From the NCBI RefSeq assembly GCF_003952365.1, contig NZ_CP034443.1, positions 2,969,001 to 3,033,000 on the forward strand: DNA of 64,000 nt. Reading direction: 5' to 3'. A model generated the notes under the pieces. That model was not told the origin of the DNA. It saw nothing but the letters and a program-made list of their open reading frames with translations, and searched no databases. Shown in pieces: positions 43,777 to 53,592 of the stretch. The stretch's first letter is position 1. Every line of letters begins with the position of its first letter. The translations under genes and the position numbers were made by a program. The stretch is from Mesorhizobium sp. M9A.F.Ca.ET.002.03.1.2. GTDB lineage: Bacteria > Pseudomonadota > Alphaproteobacteria > Rhizobiales > Rhizobiaceae.

Positions 43777-44256
43777 TTACACGCGCCTGCAGAGGAAATA
43801 ACGATCGGCGGGCTCCGAAGTCGGCGGCGGGAGGCGTTGCAGCAGCGGGTGATCGAGCGGCGTGCCGCTGACCGCGAAGCCGCCGACGCGAAGCAGGCGC
43901 GCGATCAGATCGGGAAGCCAGGTAGCGGTCACTGCATCTCGATCGTCATAGCCGGTGCCGATGTCGGCATGAACAAGAGCGGCGTCGATGCCAATGAACC
44001 TGCGGGCCGTCTCGCGTATTTCGCCGAGCACGAGGTTTTCAGCTTCGGGAATTGAGCTGGCGTGTGCGCCAACTTCGCGGTCGAACACCACGATCCGGCG
44101 CCCGGGCAGAAGTTCGCGCAGATGGTGGAACGTCCGGCCATTGCCGAGGCCGAGCTCGAGCACAAGCCCCTCCATCTTCGCCACCTCGGGGCAGATTTGA
44201 TTGAGAATGTCGCGCTGTGCGGTCATCCTGCTGATGAAATTATCGAGGCGACTCAT
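43777..44256 (-). CDS. Class I SAM-dependent methyltransferase
   Basis: About 159 residues from ATG 44256 (MSRLDNFISRMTAQRDIL). Motif I is LVLELGLGNGRTFHHL, followed by RIVVFDRE (acidic loop for the SAM ribose), ALVHADIG and LRVGGFAVSG. An upstream start at 44331 adds a less convincing N-terminus. It follows the peptide-type transporter operon by 148 nt on the same strand. Substrate unknown. Confidence 0.78.
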   Translation of the reverse strand: MSRLDNFISRMTAQRDILNQICPEVAKMEGLVLELGLGNGRTFHHLRELLPGRRIVVFDREVGAHASSIPEAENLVLGEIRETARRFIGIDAALVHADIGTGYDDRDAVTATWLPDLIARLLRVGGFAVSGTPLDHPLLQRLPPPTSEPADRYFLCRRV

Positions 44257-44404
44257 ATGCGATTGTATGTCCTGAACCAGCAGCCCCGATCGAGGCCTGC
44301 CGCATATAGAGGCGAACGACGAACCCTGCAATAACCCAACCGGCCGCCGACAAGCGTCATACCCGGGTGGAATCGTCGGCAGGCCGCGCGGCGGAACAGC
44401 GATC

Positions 44405-45586
44405 TCACTTGTAGGGGTCCGCGGCGTCCCGCAGCCCGTCGCCGAGGAAGTTGAACGCCAAGATGACGAGAATGACGGGGAGCATCGGCAAAAGCAGCCA
44501 TGGATAGAACGCGATGACGCTGACGCTGCGCGCCTCGGTGAGCAGGATGCCCCAGCTGGTTATCGGCGCTCTCAGGCCGAGCCCGAGGAAGCTCAGCGCC
44601 GTCTCGCCCAGGATCATGCCGGGTATGGAGATCGTCGCCGTCGCGATCAGATGCGACATGAAGCCGGGAATGAGATGCCGCCCGATAATGCGGCTGCTTT
44701 TGGCGCCCATCAATTGCGCGGCCAGAACGTAGTCCTCCTCGCGCAAGGCTAGAAGCTTTGAACGCACGGCCCGCGCCAGTCCGGTCCAGTCGAGCAGCCC
44801 GAGGATGACGGTGATGCCGAAATAGATCAGGATCGGACTCCAGGTTATCGGCATGATCGCCGCCAGGGCCAGCCATAGCGGAATGCTGGGGATCGATTGC
44901 AGAACTTCGATTATCCGTTGAACCATCAAGTCGAAGATACCGCCGTGATAGCCGGCCAGTCCGCCGATGACAATGCCAAGCAAGAAGCTGAAACTGATGC
45001 CGACGAGGCCGATTGTCAGTGAAATGCGTGCGCCATAGATGATGCGCGAGAGCACATCGCGCCCCAGCCTGTCAGTGCCGGCTAGAAAGAGCTGGCCGTT
45101 TTCGGCAGGGCAGACAAAATGCCTGTCACCTTCGATCAGGCCCCAGAATTGATAACTGTCGCCCTTGCAGAAGAAACGGATCCGCTGGACATCATCCTGT
45201 TTCTCGATGTAGTTCCGCTTGAGCGTGTCCATATCCAGCGTCATCTGTCGGCCATAGACGAACGGCCCGACGAACTGGCCGTTGTGGAACAGGTGAACCC
45301 GCTGCGGCGGCGAATAGATGTAGTCCATGTTGCGCGTGTGCAGATTGTAGGGCGCCAGGAACTCGCAGATCAGTATCCCGAAATAAAGCGCCGCCAGGAA
45401 TATGCCGGATACAACGGCAAGCCGGTGCATCCGGAATTTCCACCACATCAGCCGCAACTGCGACGCCTGAAAGACCTTCGACTGCTCCGGCGTCATCGCC
45501 TCGACCGACTGAAGGTCAATGGGCGCTGTGGAAACGTAGTGTTGCAGTGGAGCACCCGGAGCGGGCAGCGGCGAATGCGTGTTCAT
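44405..45586 (-). CDS. Peptide-type ABC transporter permease (OppC/YejE-like)
   Basis: A 393-residue inner-membrane permease. TM1 is at about 57-80, followed by a roughly 100-residue periplasmic insertion with RNMDYIYSPPQ and a Cys pair region, then the BPD_transp_1 core with five TM helices. The EAA loop EEDYVLAAQLMGAKSSRII contacts the ATPase. Last gene of the transporter operon, overlapping the other permease gene by 4 nt (ATGA). The long N-terminal part is like YejE or glycopeptide-type OppC proteins. Confidence 0.93.
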   Translation of the reverse strand: MNTHSPLPAPGAPLQHYVSTAPIDLQSVEAMTPEQSKVFQASQLRLMWWKFRMHRLAVVSGIFLAALYFGILICEFLAPYNLHTRNMDYIYSPPQRVHLFHNGQFVGPFVYGRQMTLDMDTLKRNYIEKQDDVQRIRFFCKGDSYQFWGLIEGDRHFVCPAENGQLFLAGTDRLGRDVLSRIIYGARISLTIGLVGISFSFLLGIVIGGLAGYHGGIFDLMVQRIIEVLQSIPSIPLWLALAAIMPITWSPILIYFGITVILGLLDWTGLARAVRSKLLALREEDYVLAAQLMGAKSSRIIGRHLIPGFMSHLIATATISIPGMILGETALSFLGLGLRAPITSWGILLTEARSVSVIAFYPWLLLPMLPVILVILAFNFLGDGLRDAADPYK

Positions 45587-46581
45587 TTGGTGCTGCCGCC
45601 CTGCAAACGAATTCGTGGATCAAGCAGCGCCAGCGCCAGGTCGGAAATCAGGACACCGATGACCGTCAGGAAGGCGAGGAACATGAGGAACGACCCTGCC
45701 AGATACATGTCCTGGCTTTGCAGCGCCTTGATCAGCATCGGCCCGGTCGTTTCCAAAGACAGCACGATCGCCGTGATTTCGGCGCCGGAGATGATGGCCG
45801 GCAGGATAGAGCCGATGTCGGAAATGAAGAAATTGAGCGCCATGCGCAGCGGATATTTGACCAGCGCCTTGAAGGGATGAAGGCCTTTTGCGCGCGCGGT
45901 CACGACATATTGCTTGTGTAGCTCATCGAGCAGATTGGCGCGCAGCCGCCGGATCATGCTTGCCGTGCCCCCGGTGCCGATGATCAAGACCGGGATCCAG
46001 AGATGGGCGAGGATCGACTTCGCCTTGGCCCAGCTCATCGGCTCGCCGAGATATTGCTGGTCCATGAGATGGCCGATGGACGTGCCGAACCAGATGTTGG
46101 CGAAATACATCAGGATCAGCGCCAGCATGAAGTTCGGAATGGCAAGGCCGAGAAGGCCGAAGAAAGTCAGGCCGTAGTCGCCCCAGCTGTATTGATGCGT
46201 CGCGGAGTACATGCCGATCGGAAAGGCGATGAGCCAGGTGAAGATGATCGTGACGAAGGAAACCAGCACGGTCAGCCACATTCGATCCCCGACGACGTCG
46301 CGAACCGGCAGCTCATATTCGAAGGAATAGCCGAAATCGCCGTGCAGCATCCCGCCGACCCAGTAGAAGTAGCGAATGATCGGCGGCTTGTCGAAACCAT
46401 ATTCCTTGCGCATCATCTCGATGCGATCGGAATCCACCCCTTCGCCCTGAGCCCGAAGCTCGGCAACAAAGCTGTCGAAATAGTCGCCTGGGGGAAGTTC
46501 GATGATCGTGAACACCAGCGCCGATATGATCAGCAGCGTTGGAACCATCACGGCGATGCGCCACACAATATATCGAAGCAC
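45583..46581 (-). CDS. Peptide-type ABC transporter permease (OppB/YejB-like)
   Basis: A 332-residue permease with six TM helices. N-terminal MLRYIVWRIAVMVPTLLIIS is typical of OppB. The EAA loop is YVVTARAKGLHPFKALVKY. It overlaps the second permease gene by 4 nt and begins 2 nt after the binding-protein stop, so the transporter is made from one polycistron. Confidence 0.95.
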   Translation of the reverse strand: MLRYIVWRIAVMVPTLLIISALVFTIIELPPGDYFDSFVAELRAQGEGVDSDRIEMMRKEYGFDKPPIIRYFYWVGGMLHGDFGYSFEYELPVRDVVGDRMWLTVLVSFVTIIFTWLIAFPIGMYSATHQYSWGDYGLTFFGLLGLAIPNFMLALILMYFANIWFGTSIGHLMDQQYLGEPMSWAKAKSILAHLWIPVLIIGTGGTASMIRRLRANLLDELHKQYVVTARAKGLHPFKALVKYPLRMALNFFISDIGSILPAIISGAEITAIVLSLETTGPMLIKALQSQDMYLAGSFLMFLAFLTVIGVLISDLALALLDPRIRLQGGSTK

Positions 46582-46583
46582 GC

Positions 46584-48482
46584 TCAGGACTCTCCAAGCC
46601 AGAATGTATCCGGCATGTAGACACCGAAATAGGCGGTCGGGTCGTAGCCGTAGAGCGCCTTGTCAGGCAGATTGCGCAGCCGCGAGGACGCCAGAACCGG
46701 CTGATGTGTTCCGTTCACCGTGCCGATCGAAAACACCTGATCGGTATAGATCGACAGCATAGAATTCCAGATTTCGGTGCGCTCCGTGGCTTCGGTCGAT
46801 GCGTTCCAGCGCTTGAGTAAAGCCATCAACTCGACCACTTCAGGAAGATCGGGTGCCTCACCCATCTTGCCATGAGACAAGTAGTGAGCACCCCAGAGTG
46901 GCCATTGCAGCTGGTCGTCGATGGTAGGGGCCAACTGGCTCGGGTTCATGTCGGCCGTCGGCACGCCATTGTCGATGCCCGACCACATCGACATCATGAT
47001 CTGGCCGCCAAGCGCGCGGCTGCGGAAGATGTCGCGCTGCGAAGTTCGGATGAACAGGGCGATGCCAATCTTGCGCCAGTGATCGGTGATGAGTTCGAGC
47101 GCGTCGGTTTCCAGCGTGCTTTCGCCGGCCGTTTCCACTACGATCTGCGCAGGGCGTCCATCGGGAAGTATCCGCAGGCCGTCATCGTCACGCGTCTGAA
47201 GCCCGACCTCGTCGAGCAGGGCATTGGCCTGGTCGGGATCATAGGCGACCCAGGCTTTCGCGAATTCCGGCCGGTAGAGCGGGCTCTCCGGCAGGACAGT
47301 ATCGGCACTTTCCTGCGCCAATCCGTAGAACACAGCCATATTGATCTCGCGCCTGTCCACGGCGAGCGAAAGTGCGCGGCGCACGCGCACGTCACGCAAA
47401 AGGCCGCGCCAGACCTGGTCGGCACAATTCAGATTGGGGAGCAGCGCCAGCCGCGAACCCTGTATGCGTTTCCACAGATGCATCTTCACCGGGTAGCGCT
47501 TCTCGGCATCCTTCAGGAAGGAGTAGTCGGTGAAGTCAATTCCCATGCATTGCAGGTCGCTCTCGCCCGCACCGGTCTTGGCGGAAATGATCGCCGACGA
47601 GCTGACATTCATGACAATCCGGTCAACATAGGGCAGTTGCCGGCCGTTCTCGTCTATTCGATGAAAAAACGGGTTGCGCTCGAAGACGAACTGCTCGGCC
47701 GGCGGCTTGGTCCGGTTCCGCCAGGGATCGAGCGTCGGCAGATCCGGGTTCTCCGGGCGATACTGCCGTGACATGCGGATATGCAGGAGCGTCCATTTCT
47801 TGGCCCGGTTCTCCTTCATTAGGCCAGCGAGCCGGAATGGATCCTGGTATTTCTTGTGGAACTGCTTGAGATAGGCGGCAGGCAGAACAAGCGATAGCGG
47901 CGATGCAGCAGCGAGCTTGGGCAGGAAGTCGGGATTGGGCGCATCCCAACTATAGCGGACTGTTAACGGATCGACGATCTCGAAGCGTGGAGGCTTGCCG
48001 TCCGCCAGCAGGGCCAAGGCGGGCCCGCCTTGCGAAAGCTCATCGTTCAGCCAGACATCTTCCCAGCAATAGCGAAAATCCTCCGGCGTCAGCAGGCTAC
48101 CGTCAGACCATTTATGCCCTTCCCTTATCTTGAAAGTGAAGACGCGATCATTCGCTACGTCGAAACTTTCGAGAATGTCGGGTTGCATTTTAAGTTTTTC
48201 GTCATAGCCGACCAGGCGAGCATACCCGTAGATCGTCATCATCCGGATATCTTTCTGGCTGCCGATGATCGTACGCAACGTGCCGCCGTATTGGCCAGGC
48301 TGCCGGCCCATCGCAGCGAGATTCAACGCGCGCGGGCTCTTGGGCAGGCGTTCGGCGAGTGCCGGCAGCGCCTTGGCCTTCAGCTGCGGCTGAAGAAATT
48401 CCGGCTCCAGATCGCCGGCGCGCAACGTGCCGGGCAGAAATGCTGAAGCCATGAGGCCAAGGACGGTGCGCCGGCTGATCAA
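46584..48482 (-). CDS. ABC transporter substrate-binding protein, family 5, with Tat-type signal
   Basis: A 632-residue periplasmic binding protein. I choose TTG 48482: it overlaps the ATPase stop as TTGA and gives the N-terminus [17 protein letters not shown], a twin-arginine signal (SRRTVLG). The next ATG lies inside the signal and would remove the arginines. Core features of family 5 follow (KIREGHKWSDGSLLTPEDF, DVRVRRALSLAVDRREIN). Ligand unknown: peptide, glycopeptide or oligosaccharide are all possible, given the glycan genes nearby. Confidence 0.88.
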   Translation of the reverse strand: MISRRTVLGLMASAFLPGTLRAGDLEPEFLQPQLKAKALPALAERLPKSPRALNLAAMGRQPGQYGGTLRTIIGSQKDIRMMTIYGYARLVGYDEKLKMQPDILESFDVANDRVFTFKIREGHKWSDGSLLTPEDFRYCWEDVWLNDELSQGGPALALLADGKPPRFEIVDPLTVRYSWDAPNPDFLPKLAAASPLSLVLPAAYLKQFHKKYQDPFRLAGLMKENRAKKWTLLHIRMSRQYRPENPDLPTLDPWRNRTKPPAEQFVFERNPFFHRIDENGRQLPYVDRIVMNVSSSAIISAKTGAGESDLQCMGIDFTDYSFLKDAEKRYPVKMHLWKRIQGSRLALLPNLNCADQVWRGLLRDVRVRRALSLAVDRREINMAVFYGLAQESADTVLPESPLYRPEFAKAWVAYDPDQANALLDEVGLQTRDDDGLRILPDGRPAQIVVETAGESTLETDALELITDHWRKIGIALFIRTSQRDIFRSRALGGQIMMSMWSGIDNGVPTADMNPSQLAPTIDDQLQWPLWGAHYLSHGKMGEAPDLPEVVELMALLKRWNASTEATERTEIWNSMLSIYTDQVFSIGTVNGTHQPVLASSRLRNLPDKALYGYDPTAYFGVYMPDTFWLGES

Positions 48483-50380
48483 TGGCGTAGCTCGCTGACA
48501 TCGGCCGAACGTCGGGCCAGCACGAGGTGGCCGCCGCCAAGATCGAGCGGCGACAGCATATCCTTGTCGCCCTCGTCGCAGAATTGCGGTCCCCATGCAC
48601 TGGTGTCGGAAGCGCCGCCGAGCTTCAGCGTTTTGAAATCCATCGGCCTGTCGAGATCGGGGTAAGGTACTGCGGCGACCAGTGAGCGCGTGTAGGGGTG
48701 GACCGGTTTCCTAAGCAGAATTTCGCGCGGCGCGAGCTCGACGATACGCCCGCCGCACATCACCGCGATGCGGTCTGCCATGTAGTCCACCACCGCCAGG
48801 TTGTGGGATATGAACAGGTAGGTCAGGCCCAGGTCCTTCTGCAGGTCCTTCAGAAGGTTCAGGATCTGCGCCTGGACAGAGACATCGAGTGCCGAAACCG
48901 GCTCGTCGCAGATCAGAAGTTCAGGCCCCAGCGCCAACGCGCGCGCGATGCCGATACGCTGACGCTGCCCGCCGGAGAAACTGTGCGGATAACGCTTTAT
49001 GAAGCGCGGATCGAGCCCGATTGCCTGCATCAGGCTCTTGACCGTGGCGAGTCGGGACGCGGCATTGCCACGTTGATGGATTTCCAGCGGCTCGCTCAAG
49101 ATGTTCTCCACCGTCATGCGAGGTGAAAGCGACGAAACCGGATCCTGAAAGACCATCTGGATTTTCGCGCGCAGCATGCGCAGGGCGTCTCCCTCGGCTT
49201 CCAAGACGTCGATCGGACCATCGCGGCCGTTGAAGATCACAGAGCCGCCGCTAGGGGTGACAGCTCGCATGAGGATCTTGCTGACGGTTGTTTTACCGCA
49301 GCCGCTTTCGCCGACAAGGCCCAGGCACTCACCCCGCCTGATATCGAAGCTCACGCCGTCCACGGCGCGAACAGAGGTTTGATGATCCCCGCCGAACCAT
49401 CCGGACTTGCGGATGGTGAAGGTCTTTGTCAGATCCCTGACCGACAGCAGGATGTCGTCCGGCCCCTTCGATGCCGGCGCCGTCTGCTTGCCGAGCAGGT
49501 TCCCGACATTTACCGGCACCTCGCGGAGCGCCTTTAGCCTTTCGCCGGGCTTCAGGTCGAAATGCGGAACGGCTGCCATCAGGCCCTTCAGGTAAGGGTG
49601 ACCTGGTCGGCGGAATATCGCCTCCACAGGTCCCGCTTCCATGATCTCGCCATGGTACATGACCACCACCTCGTCGGCGACATTGGCGACCACGCCAAGG
49701 TCGTGCGTGATCAGCAGCATCGCCATGTTCAGCTTGGTCTGGAGCCCGCGCAGCAATTGAAGGATTTGCGCCTGGATGGTGACGTCCAACGCCGTCGTCG
49801 GCTCGTCGGCGATCAACAGGGCGGGCCGGCAGATAAGCGCCATGGCGATCATGGCGCGTTGACGCAATCCTCCCGAGAGTTCAAAGGGATACATGTCATA
49901 AGCGCGCTTGGGGTTGGGAAAGCCGACAAGGCCGAGCATTTCCTCGGTCCGCGCCTTGCGCTCCACCCGAGCCATGGGCGTATGAATCTGCAGGGATTCG
50001 CTGACCTGATTGCCGATCGTGTGCAGCGGCGACAGCGATGTCATCGGCTCCTGAAAGATCTCGCCGATGCGGCTGCCTCTCAACGCCCGGATTTCTGGTC
50101 CGTCACGCGGCATCTGCAGGATATCCTGCGTCGTGCCGGGCTTTTCAGGATCGGAAAACAGGATACGGCCGCGAACATGGGCTGTGTTCGGCAAAATGCC
50201 CATCACTGCCTGGCTGAGAACCGATTTTCCGGAACCGGACTCGCCCACAAGCGCGGTGACCTTGCCGGGCAGGACGCGAAGACTTGCGCGCCTGACGGCG
50301 TGCAACGGTCCCCCGATAATGGCAAAGGAGATGCCAACATCCTCGATCCGCAGCAGATCAACGCCCGAATTCATTCTCAC
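48479..50380 (-). CDS. Fused dual ATP-binding subunit of peptide-type ABC transporter
   Basis: A 633-residue YejF-like protein with two complete nucleotide-binding domains. Domain 1: Walker A GESGSGKS (46-53), signature [12 protein letters not shown], Walker [13 protein letters not shown]. Domain 2: GESGCGKT (about 375), [27 protein letters not shown]. Each ends with an oligopeptide C-terminal segment ([22 protein letters not shown]). All catalytic residues are present. First gene of the four-gene transporter operon. Confidence 0.96.
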   Translation of the reverse strand: MRMNSGVDLLRIEDVGISFAIIGGPLHAVRRASLRVLPGKVTALVGESGSGKSVLSQAVMGILPNTAHVRGRILFSDPEKPGTTQDILQMPRDGPEIRALRGSRIGEIFQEPMTSLSPLHTIGNQVSESLQIHTPMARVERKARTEEMLGLVGFPNPKRAYDMYPFELSGGLRQRAMIAMALICRPALLIADEPTTALDVTIQAQILQLLRGLQTKLNMAMLLITHDLGVVANVADEVVVMYHGEIMEAGPVEAIFRRPGHPYLKGLMAAVPHFDLKPGERLKALREVPVNVGNLLGKQTAPASKGPDDILLSVRDLTKTFTIRKSGWFGGDHQTSVRAVDGVSFDIRRGECLGLVGESGCGKTTVSKILMRAVTPSGGSVIFNGRDGPIDVLEAEGDALRMLRAKIQMVFQDPVSSLSPRMTVENILSEPLEIHQRGNAASRLATVKSLMQAIGLDPRFIKRYPHSFSGGQRQRIGIARALALGPELLICDEPVSALDVSVQAQILNLLKDLQKDLGLTYLFISHNLAVVDYMADRIAVMCGGRIVELAPREILLRKPVHPYTRSLVAAVPYPDLDRPMDFKTLKLGGASDTSAWGPQFCDEGDKDMLSPLDLGGGHLVLARRSADVSELRH

Positions 50381-50532
50381 ACCAGCCCACTCTGGCGGCC
50401 TGCCGGCCGGCAGGCCCAGAAAGCGAGACTAACGCATTGCCAGCCTAGAGCAACTTGGATTCGAAACGGTCGACAATGGCGGAACCGGCGACCGGACTGC
50501 CTACCGAAGGCGTTCGGATTAGATTGTTACGG

Positions 50533-51873
50533 TTACTGGAGCTTCCGCGGGTCGCCGGCCGACAGCTGCGCGGTATCGCGGTGAAGCAGCATGACCTGCT
50601 CGGCGTCCGATCTTCGGTCGTAAATCGGCTCCAGCGCACCGTCCTCATCGAGTGCGAGAGCACCCGACAGATCGGGTGAAAGCACCGTCAGCTTCTGCTT
50701 GATGCCCGCCAGTTCCTCGTTGCCGAGCGTCAGCCAGCTGTTAGCGCCGCAATAGCTGGCGAAGTCTTTGCTGGCGAGAACGCTGTGCGGATATTTCTTG
50801 GTCAGGGTCTGGAGGCGCTGGACCTCGTTTACAGCCGAGCCGAAGACAGAAAATGTGAGCCGGTCGGTAAGCCCGACATTTCCGAACATCACATTGCCGA
50901 CATGCAGGCCGATGCCAAATTTTATGTCGGACAACCCCTTTTCCTTTCTTCGCAGATTGAGATCCGTCATGCGCGCGGTGGCCTTCTGCGCTGCCGCAAG
51001 AGCAGCCTGGCAGGCGATCTCGGACTGCGAGCGGTGCCTTTCGCAAGGGTAGACGGCAATGAAGCCATCCCCTATGAAACTCATGATCTGCCCGCCTTTG
51101 CGATTGAAAGGTGCAGCAACGGCGTCGAAAAACTGGTTCAGCGTATCGATATAGATTTCGCGGCCGGCGGTTTCGGCAAGCCTTGACGACCCACGCATAT
51201 CGCCCATGACCAATGCGGCCCGGATTGTATCGCCCTCGCCGCGCTTGATCTGACCGTCAAGCACGCGCCTGCCAGCGTCGCCGCCGAGATAAGTCGTCAT
51301 CATGTTGTCGGCGAGCTTGGTGAGCACCGCCATCTTGGTTGCGATGGCGAGATGGCTCTGGATGCGCAGCAGCGCCGAAATCATGTTGTCGCTGAAGCCT
51401 CCAGCACTGTCGGTGGACCAAGACCCCATCATGCCCTGACTGGTGTTGCCGCTGAAGTGATGGACGAAAGCCATGTAATCGGTGACGCCTATAAGGCGGA
51501 GGTCATCGAAAACAGGAAACTCCGATGGCACCGATGAGTCGAGCCGGCGTCGCAGATGGTCGAGCTTGTTGCTGAGCAGGTGGTAGTATGGGCTGGTCAG
51601 GAATCTGTCAGACGGCACGCCGGCCTTTTTGCGGAAGCCTTCCACTTCCATGCCCTGGCCGCGGAACCAGGTGAAGCCAAGCGCGTCATAAAGCGGATGA
51701 AGCATCGAAAAGCTCAAATGCACCCGCTTCAGCGGCAGGCCGGCAGCAGCCAGCCGTTCACAAAAGCCTTTTACCAATGTTTCCAGGTCGTTGCCCGCCA
51801 GCGCCGATTGGGTCAGCCAATCGGCAACCTTATCCATGAGAATGGTGGAAATTTCTGCTTGCGTTGTGCTCAT
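50533..51873 (-). CDS. Class III adenylate/guanylate cyclase (rhizobial type)
   Basis: A 446-residue protein. The N-terminal half (about 20-200) is a GAF-like sensor region with FSMLHPLYDALGFTWFRGQG, as in other rhizobial cyclases. The catalytic domain (about 215-400) has ALVMGDMRGSSRLAE (metal Asp pair), IMSFIGDGFIAVY and FSVFGSAVNEVQRL. Ser occupies the usual base-selecting Lys/Glu position before FIGDG, so substrate preference cannot be assigned from motifs. Separated from the transporter operon by 150 nt; same strand. Confidence 0.9.
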   Translation of the reverse strand: MSTTQAEISTILMDKVADWLTQSALAGNDLETLVKGFCERLAAAGLPLKRVHLSFSMLHPLYDALGFTWFRGQGMEVEGFRKKAGVPSDRFLTSPYYHLLSNKLDHLRRRLDSSVPSEFPVFDDLRLIGVTDYMAFVHHFSGNTSQGMMGSWSTDSAGGFSDNMISALLRIQSHLAIATKMAVLTKLADNMMTTYLGGDAGRRVLDGQIKRGEGDTIRAALVMGDMRGSSRLAETAGREIYIDTLNQFFDAVAAPFNRKGGQIMSFIGDGFIAVYPCERHRSQSEIACQAALAAAQKATARMTDLNLRRKEKGLSDIKFGIGLHVGNVMFGNVGLTDRLTFSVFGSAVNEVQRLQTLTKKYPHSVLASKDFASYCGANSWLTLGNEELAGIKQKLTVLSPDLSGALALDEDGALEPIYDRRSDAEQVMLLHRDTAQLSAGDPRKLQ

Positions 51874-52137
51874 ACTATCTCGAAACCCGTCGAAGACGGA
51901 GCCATTATCCTTTGATCCGCCATAACACAGTCCGCCAACGACCCAAAGAAAAGACCCTCGAAGTTAATGAACCGGCTTCGGCGGCAGAAGCCGGCGAAGA
52001 ATTTTCCCGGATGACTATCCTTGCGGCAAGGAACCGGCGTAACCGCATCTATGTCCTGTGGCATTATGTGGCGAGGCTGCCGGCGGAGTGCAATCATGAT
52101 CCTGACATCGGGCAAAAATTCCCCGGCTCAGACGCCG

Positions 52138-53523
52138 TCACGCCTTCAAGACCGTCTCTCGGTCCAGCCCGAGGCGGCCAAAAACATTGCGTGTGTCGAC
52201 GATCAGAAGGGCGTGATCAGCGATCGTCTGATAGTCGATCGCGTCGTGGTCGGTTGCAACGACGACAGCATCGAAATCCTTCAAGGCCGCTTCGGTCAGT
52301 TCGACCGAGCGACGCCCCTTGATCGCCATATGCTCCCGTGTGGTCGGGATCTCGGTAACATGCGGATCGTGGAATTCCGCCTCGCCGCCCCATTCCTCGA
52401 TGAGTTCAATGAGCCGCAATGAGGGGCTTTCGCGGATGTCGGGCACATTCTTCTTATAGGCGAGCCCGATGATGAGAATTCGCGAGCGGCTGAGCGCCTT
52501 GCCGCAGCGCCGGTCCAGCGCCTTCGCCAGTTCATCGACCACATGACGCGGCATAGCCGTGTTGATCTCTGCCGCCAGCTCGATGAAACGGGTCGGCAGT
52601 TCGTATTCGCGCGCCTTCCACGTCAGGTAGAAGGGATCGATCGGGACGCAGTGCCCGCCAAGTCCGGGGCCAGGATAGAAAGGCATGTAGCCGAAGGGCT
52701 TGCTCTTTGCCGCCTCGATCACCTCCCAGATGTCGATGCCCATCGCGCCGAGCACGACCTTCAACTCGTTGACCAGGGCTATGTTGACCGAACGGAAGAT
52801 GTTTTCCGTCAGCTTGACCGCCTCGGCGGTCGCCGTGGTGGAAACCGGAACGACGGTCTTGATCACGCCCTGGTAGAAAGCCTGCACGAGCGTCGCCGCT
52901 TCAATGCCGTCGCCTGCCACGACCTTGGGGATCGTCGCGACTTCAAAGCTACGGTTGCCGGGATCCTCGCGTTCGGGCGAGAAGCCGAGGAAGAAGTCTG
53001 CCTTCGACTGCAAGCCGGTTTCTTCCAGTATGGGCTTGATCACGTCGTCGGTGGTGCCGGGATAGGTGGTCGATTCCAGCACGATCAGTTGGCCGAGACG
53101 CAGATGCTTCGCGATGGTGCCTGCCGTGTTCCTGACAAAGGAGAGGTCCGGCTCACGGTTTTTCGTCAGCGGTGTCGGAACGCAGATGATGATGACATCG
53201 CAGACGGCCAGTTCGGCAAAATCCGCAGTGGCGCGGAACAGTCCGCTCGCCACCTGGCCGGCAAGGGCTGTCGACGTCACCGCCTCAATGTAGGATTGGC
53301 CGTTGTTCAGGCTCTCGACCTTCTGGGCTTCGACGTCGAAGCCGGAAACCGGGAAGCCGGCGCGTGCGATCGCAACCGCCAGCGGCAACCCGACATAGCC
53401 CAGTCCGATCACGCCGACTTGCGCGGCACGCGTCGAAATCCGGTTCAGAAGACGGTCATATGTCGATCGTGAGGCGTCCAAAAATCTGCTTTCCGTCAAT
53501 TCGGGCAGGCCGTCCGCTCCCAT
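52138..53523 (-). CDS. UDP-N-acetyl-D-glucosamine/nucleotide-sugar 6-dehydrogenase
   Basis: A 461-residue protein. I choose ATG 53523 (AGGTGAG at 7 nt) over TTG 53547. NAD motif VGVIGLGYVGLPLAV, catalytic Cys in GPGLGGHCVPIDPFYL, and ILIIGLAYKKNVPDIRESPS in the C-terminal UDP-binding domain. The GGHCVPIDP form and overall length favour the WbpA/VipA (UDP-GlcNAc or GalNAc dehydrogenase) branch over UDP-glucose dehydrogenase. It would supply an N-acetyl-hexosaminuronate for a surface glycan made by the neighbouring transferases. Confidence 0.92.
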   Translation of the reverse strand: MGADGLPELTESRFLDASRSTYDRLLNRISTRAAQVGVIGLGYVGLPLAVAIARAGFPVSGFDVEAQKVESLNNGQSYIEAVTSTALAGQVASGLFRATADFAELAVCDVIIICVPTPLTKNREPDLSFVRNTAGTIAKHLRLGQLIVLESTTYPGTTDDVIKPILEETGLQSKADFFLGFSPEREDPGNRSFEVATIPKVVAGDGIEAATLVQAFYQGVIKTVVPVSTTATAEAVKLTENIFRSVNIALVNELKVVLGAMGIDIWEVIEAAKSKPFGYMPFYPGPGLGGHCVPIDPFYLTWKAREYELPTRFIELAAEINTAMPRHVVDELAKALDRRCGKALSRSRILIIGLAYKKNVPDIRESPSLRLIELIEEWGGEAEFHDPHVTEIPTTREHMAIKGRRSVELTEAALKDFDAVVVATDHDAIDYQTIADHALLIVDTRNVFGRLGLDRETVLKA

Positions 53524-53592
53524 GGCGAGGCTCACCTGGTTCCCCAAGAACCCCGAGGCATATTGCGGGAAATCGGTTTCCGCAAGCCGTCA

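Noticed and set aside
49562-50584. 340-codon plus-strand open frame
   Set aside because: Shadow of the fused ABC ATPase gene, whose two complete Walker A/B sets are decisive.
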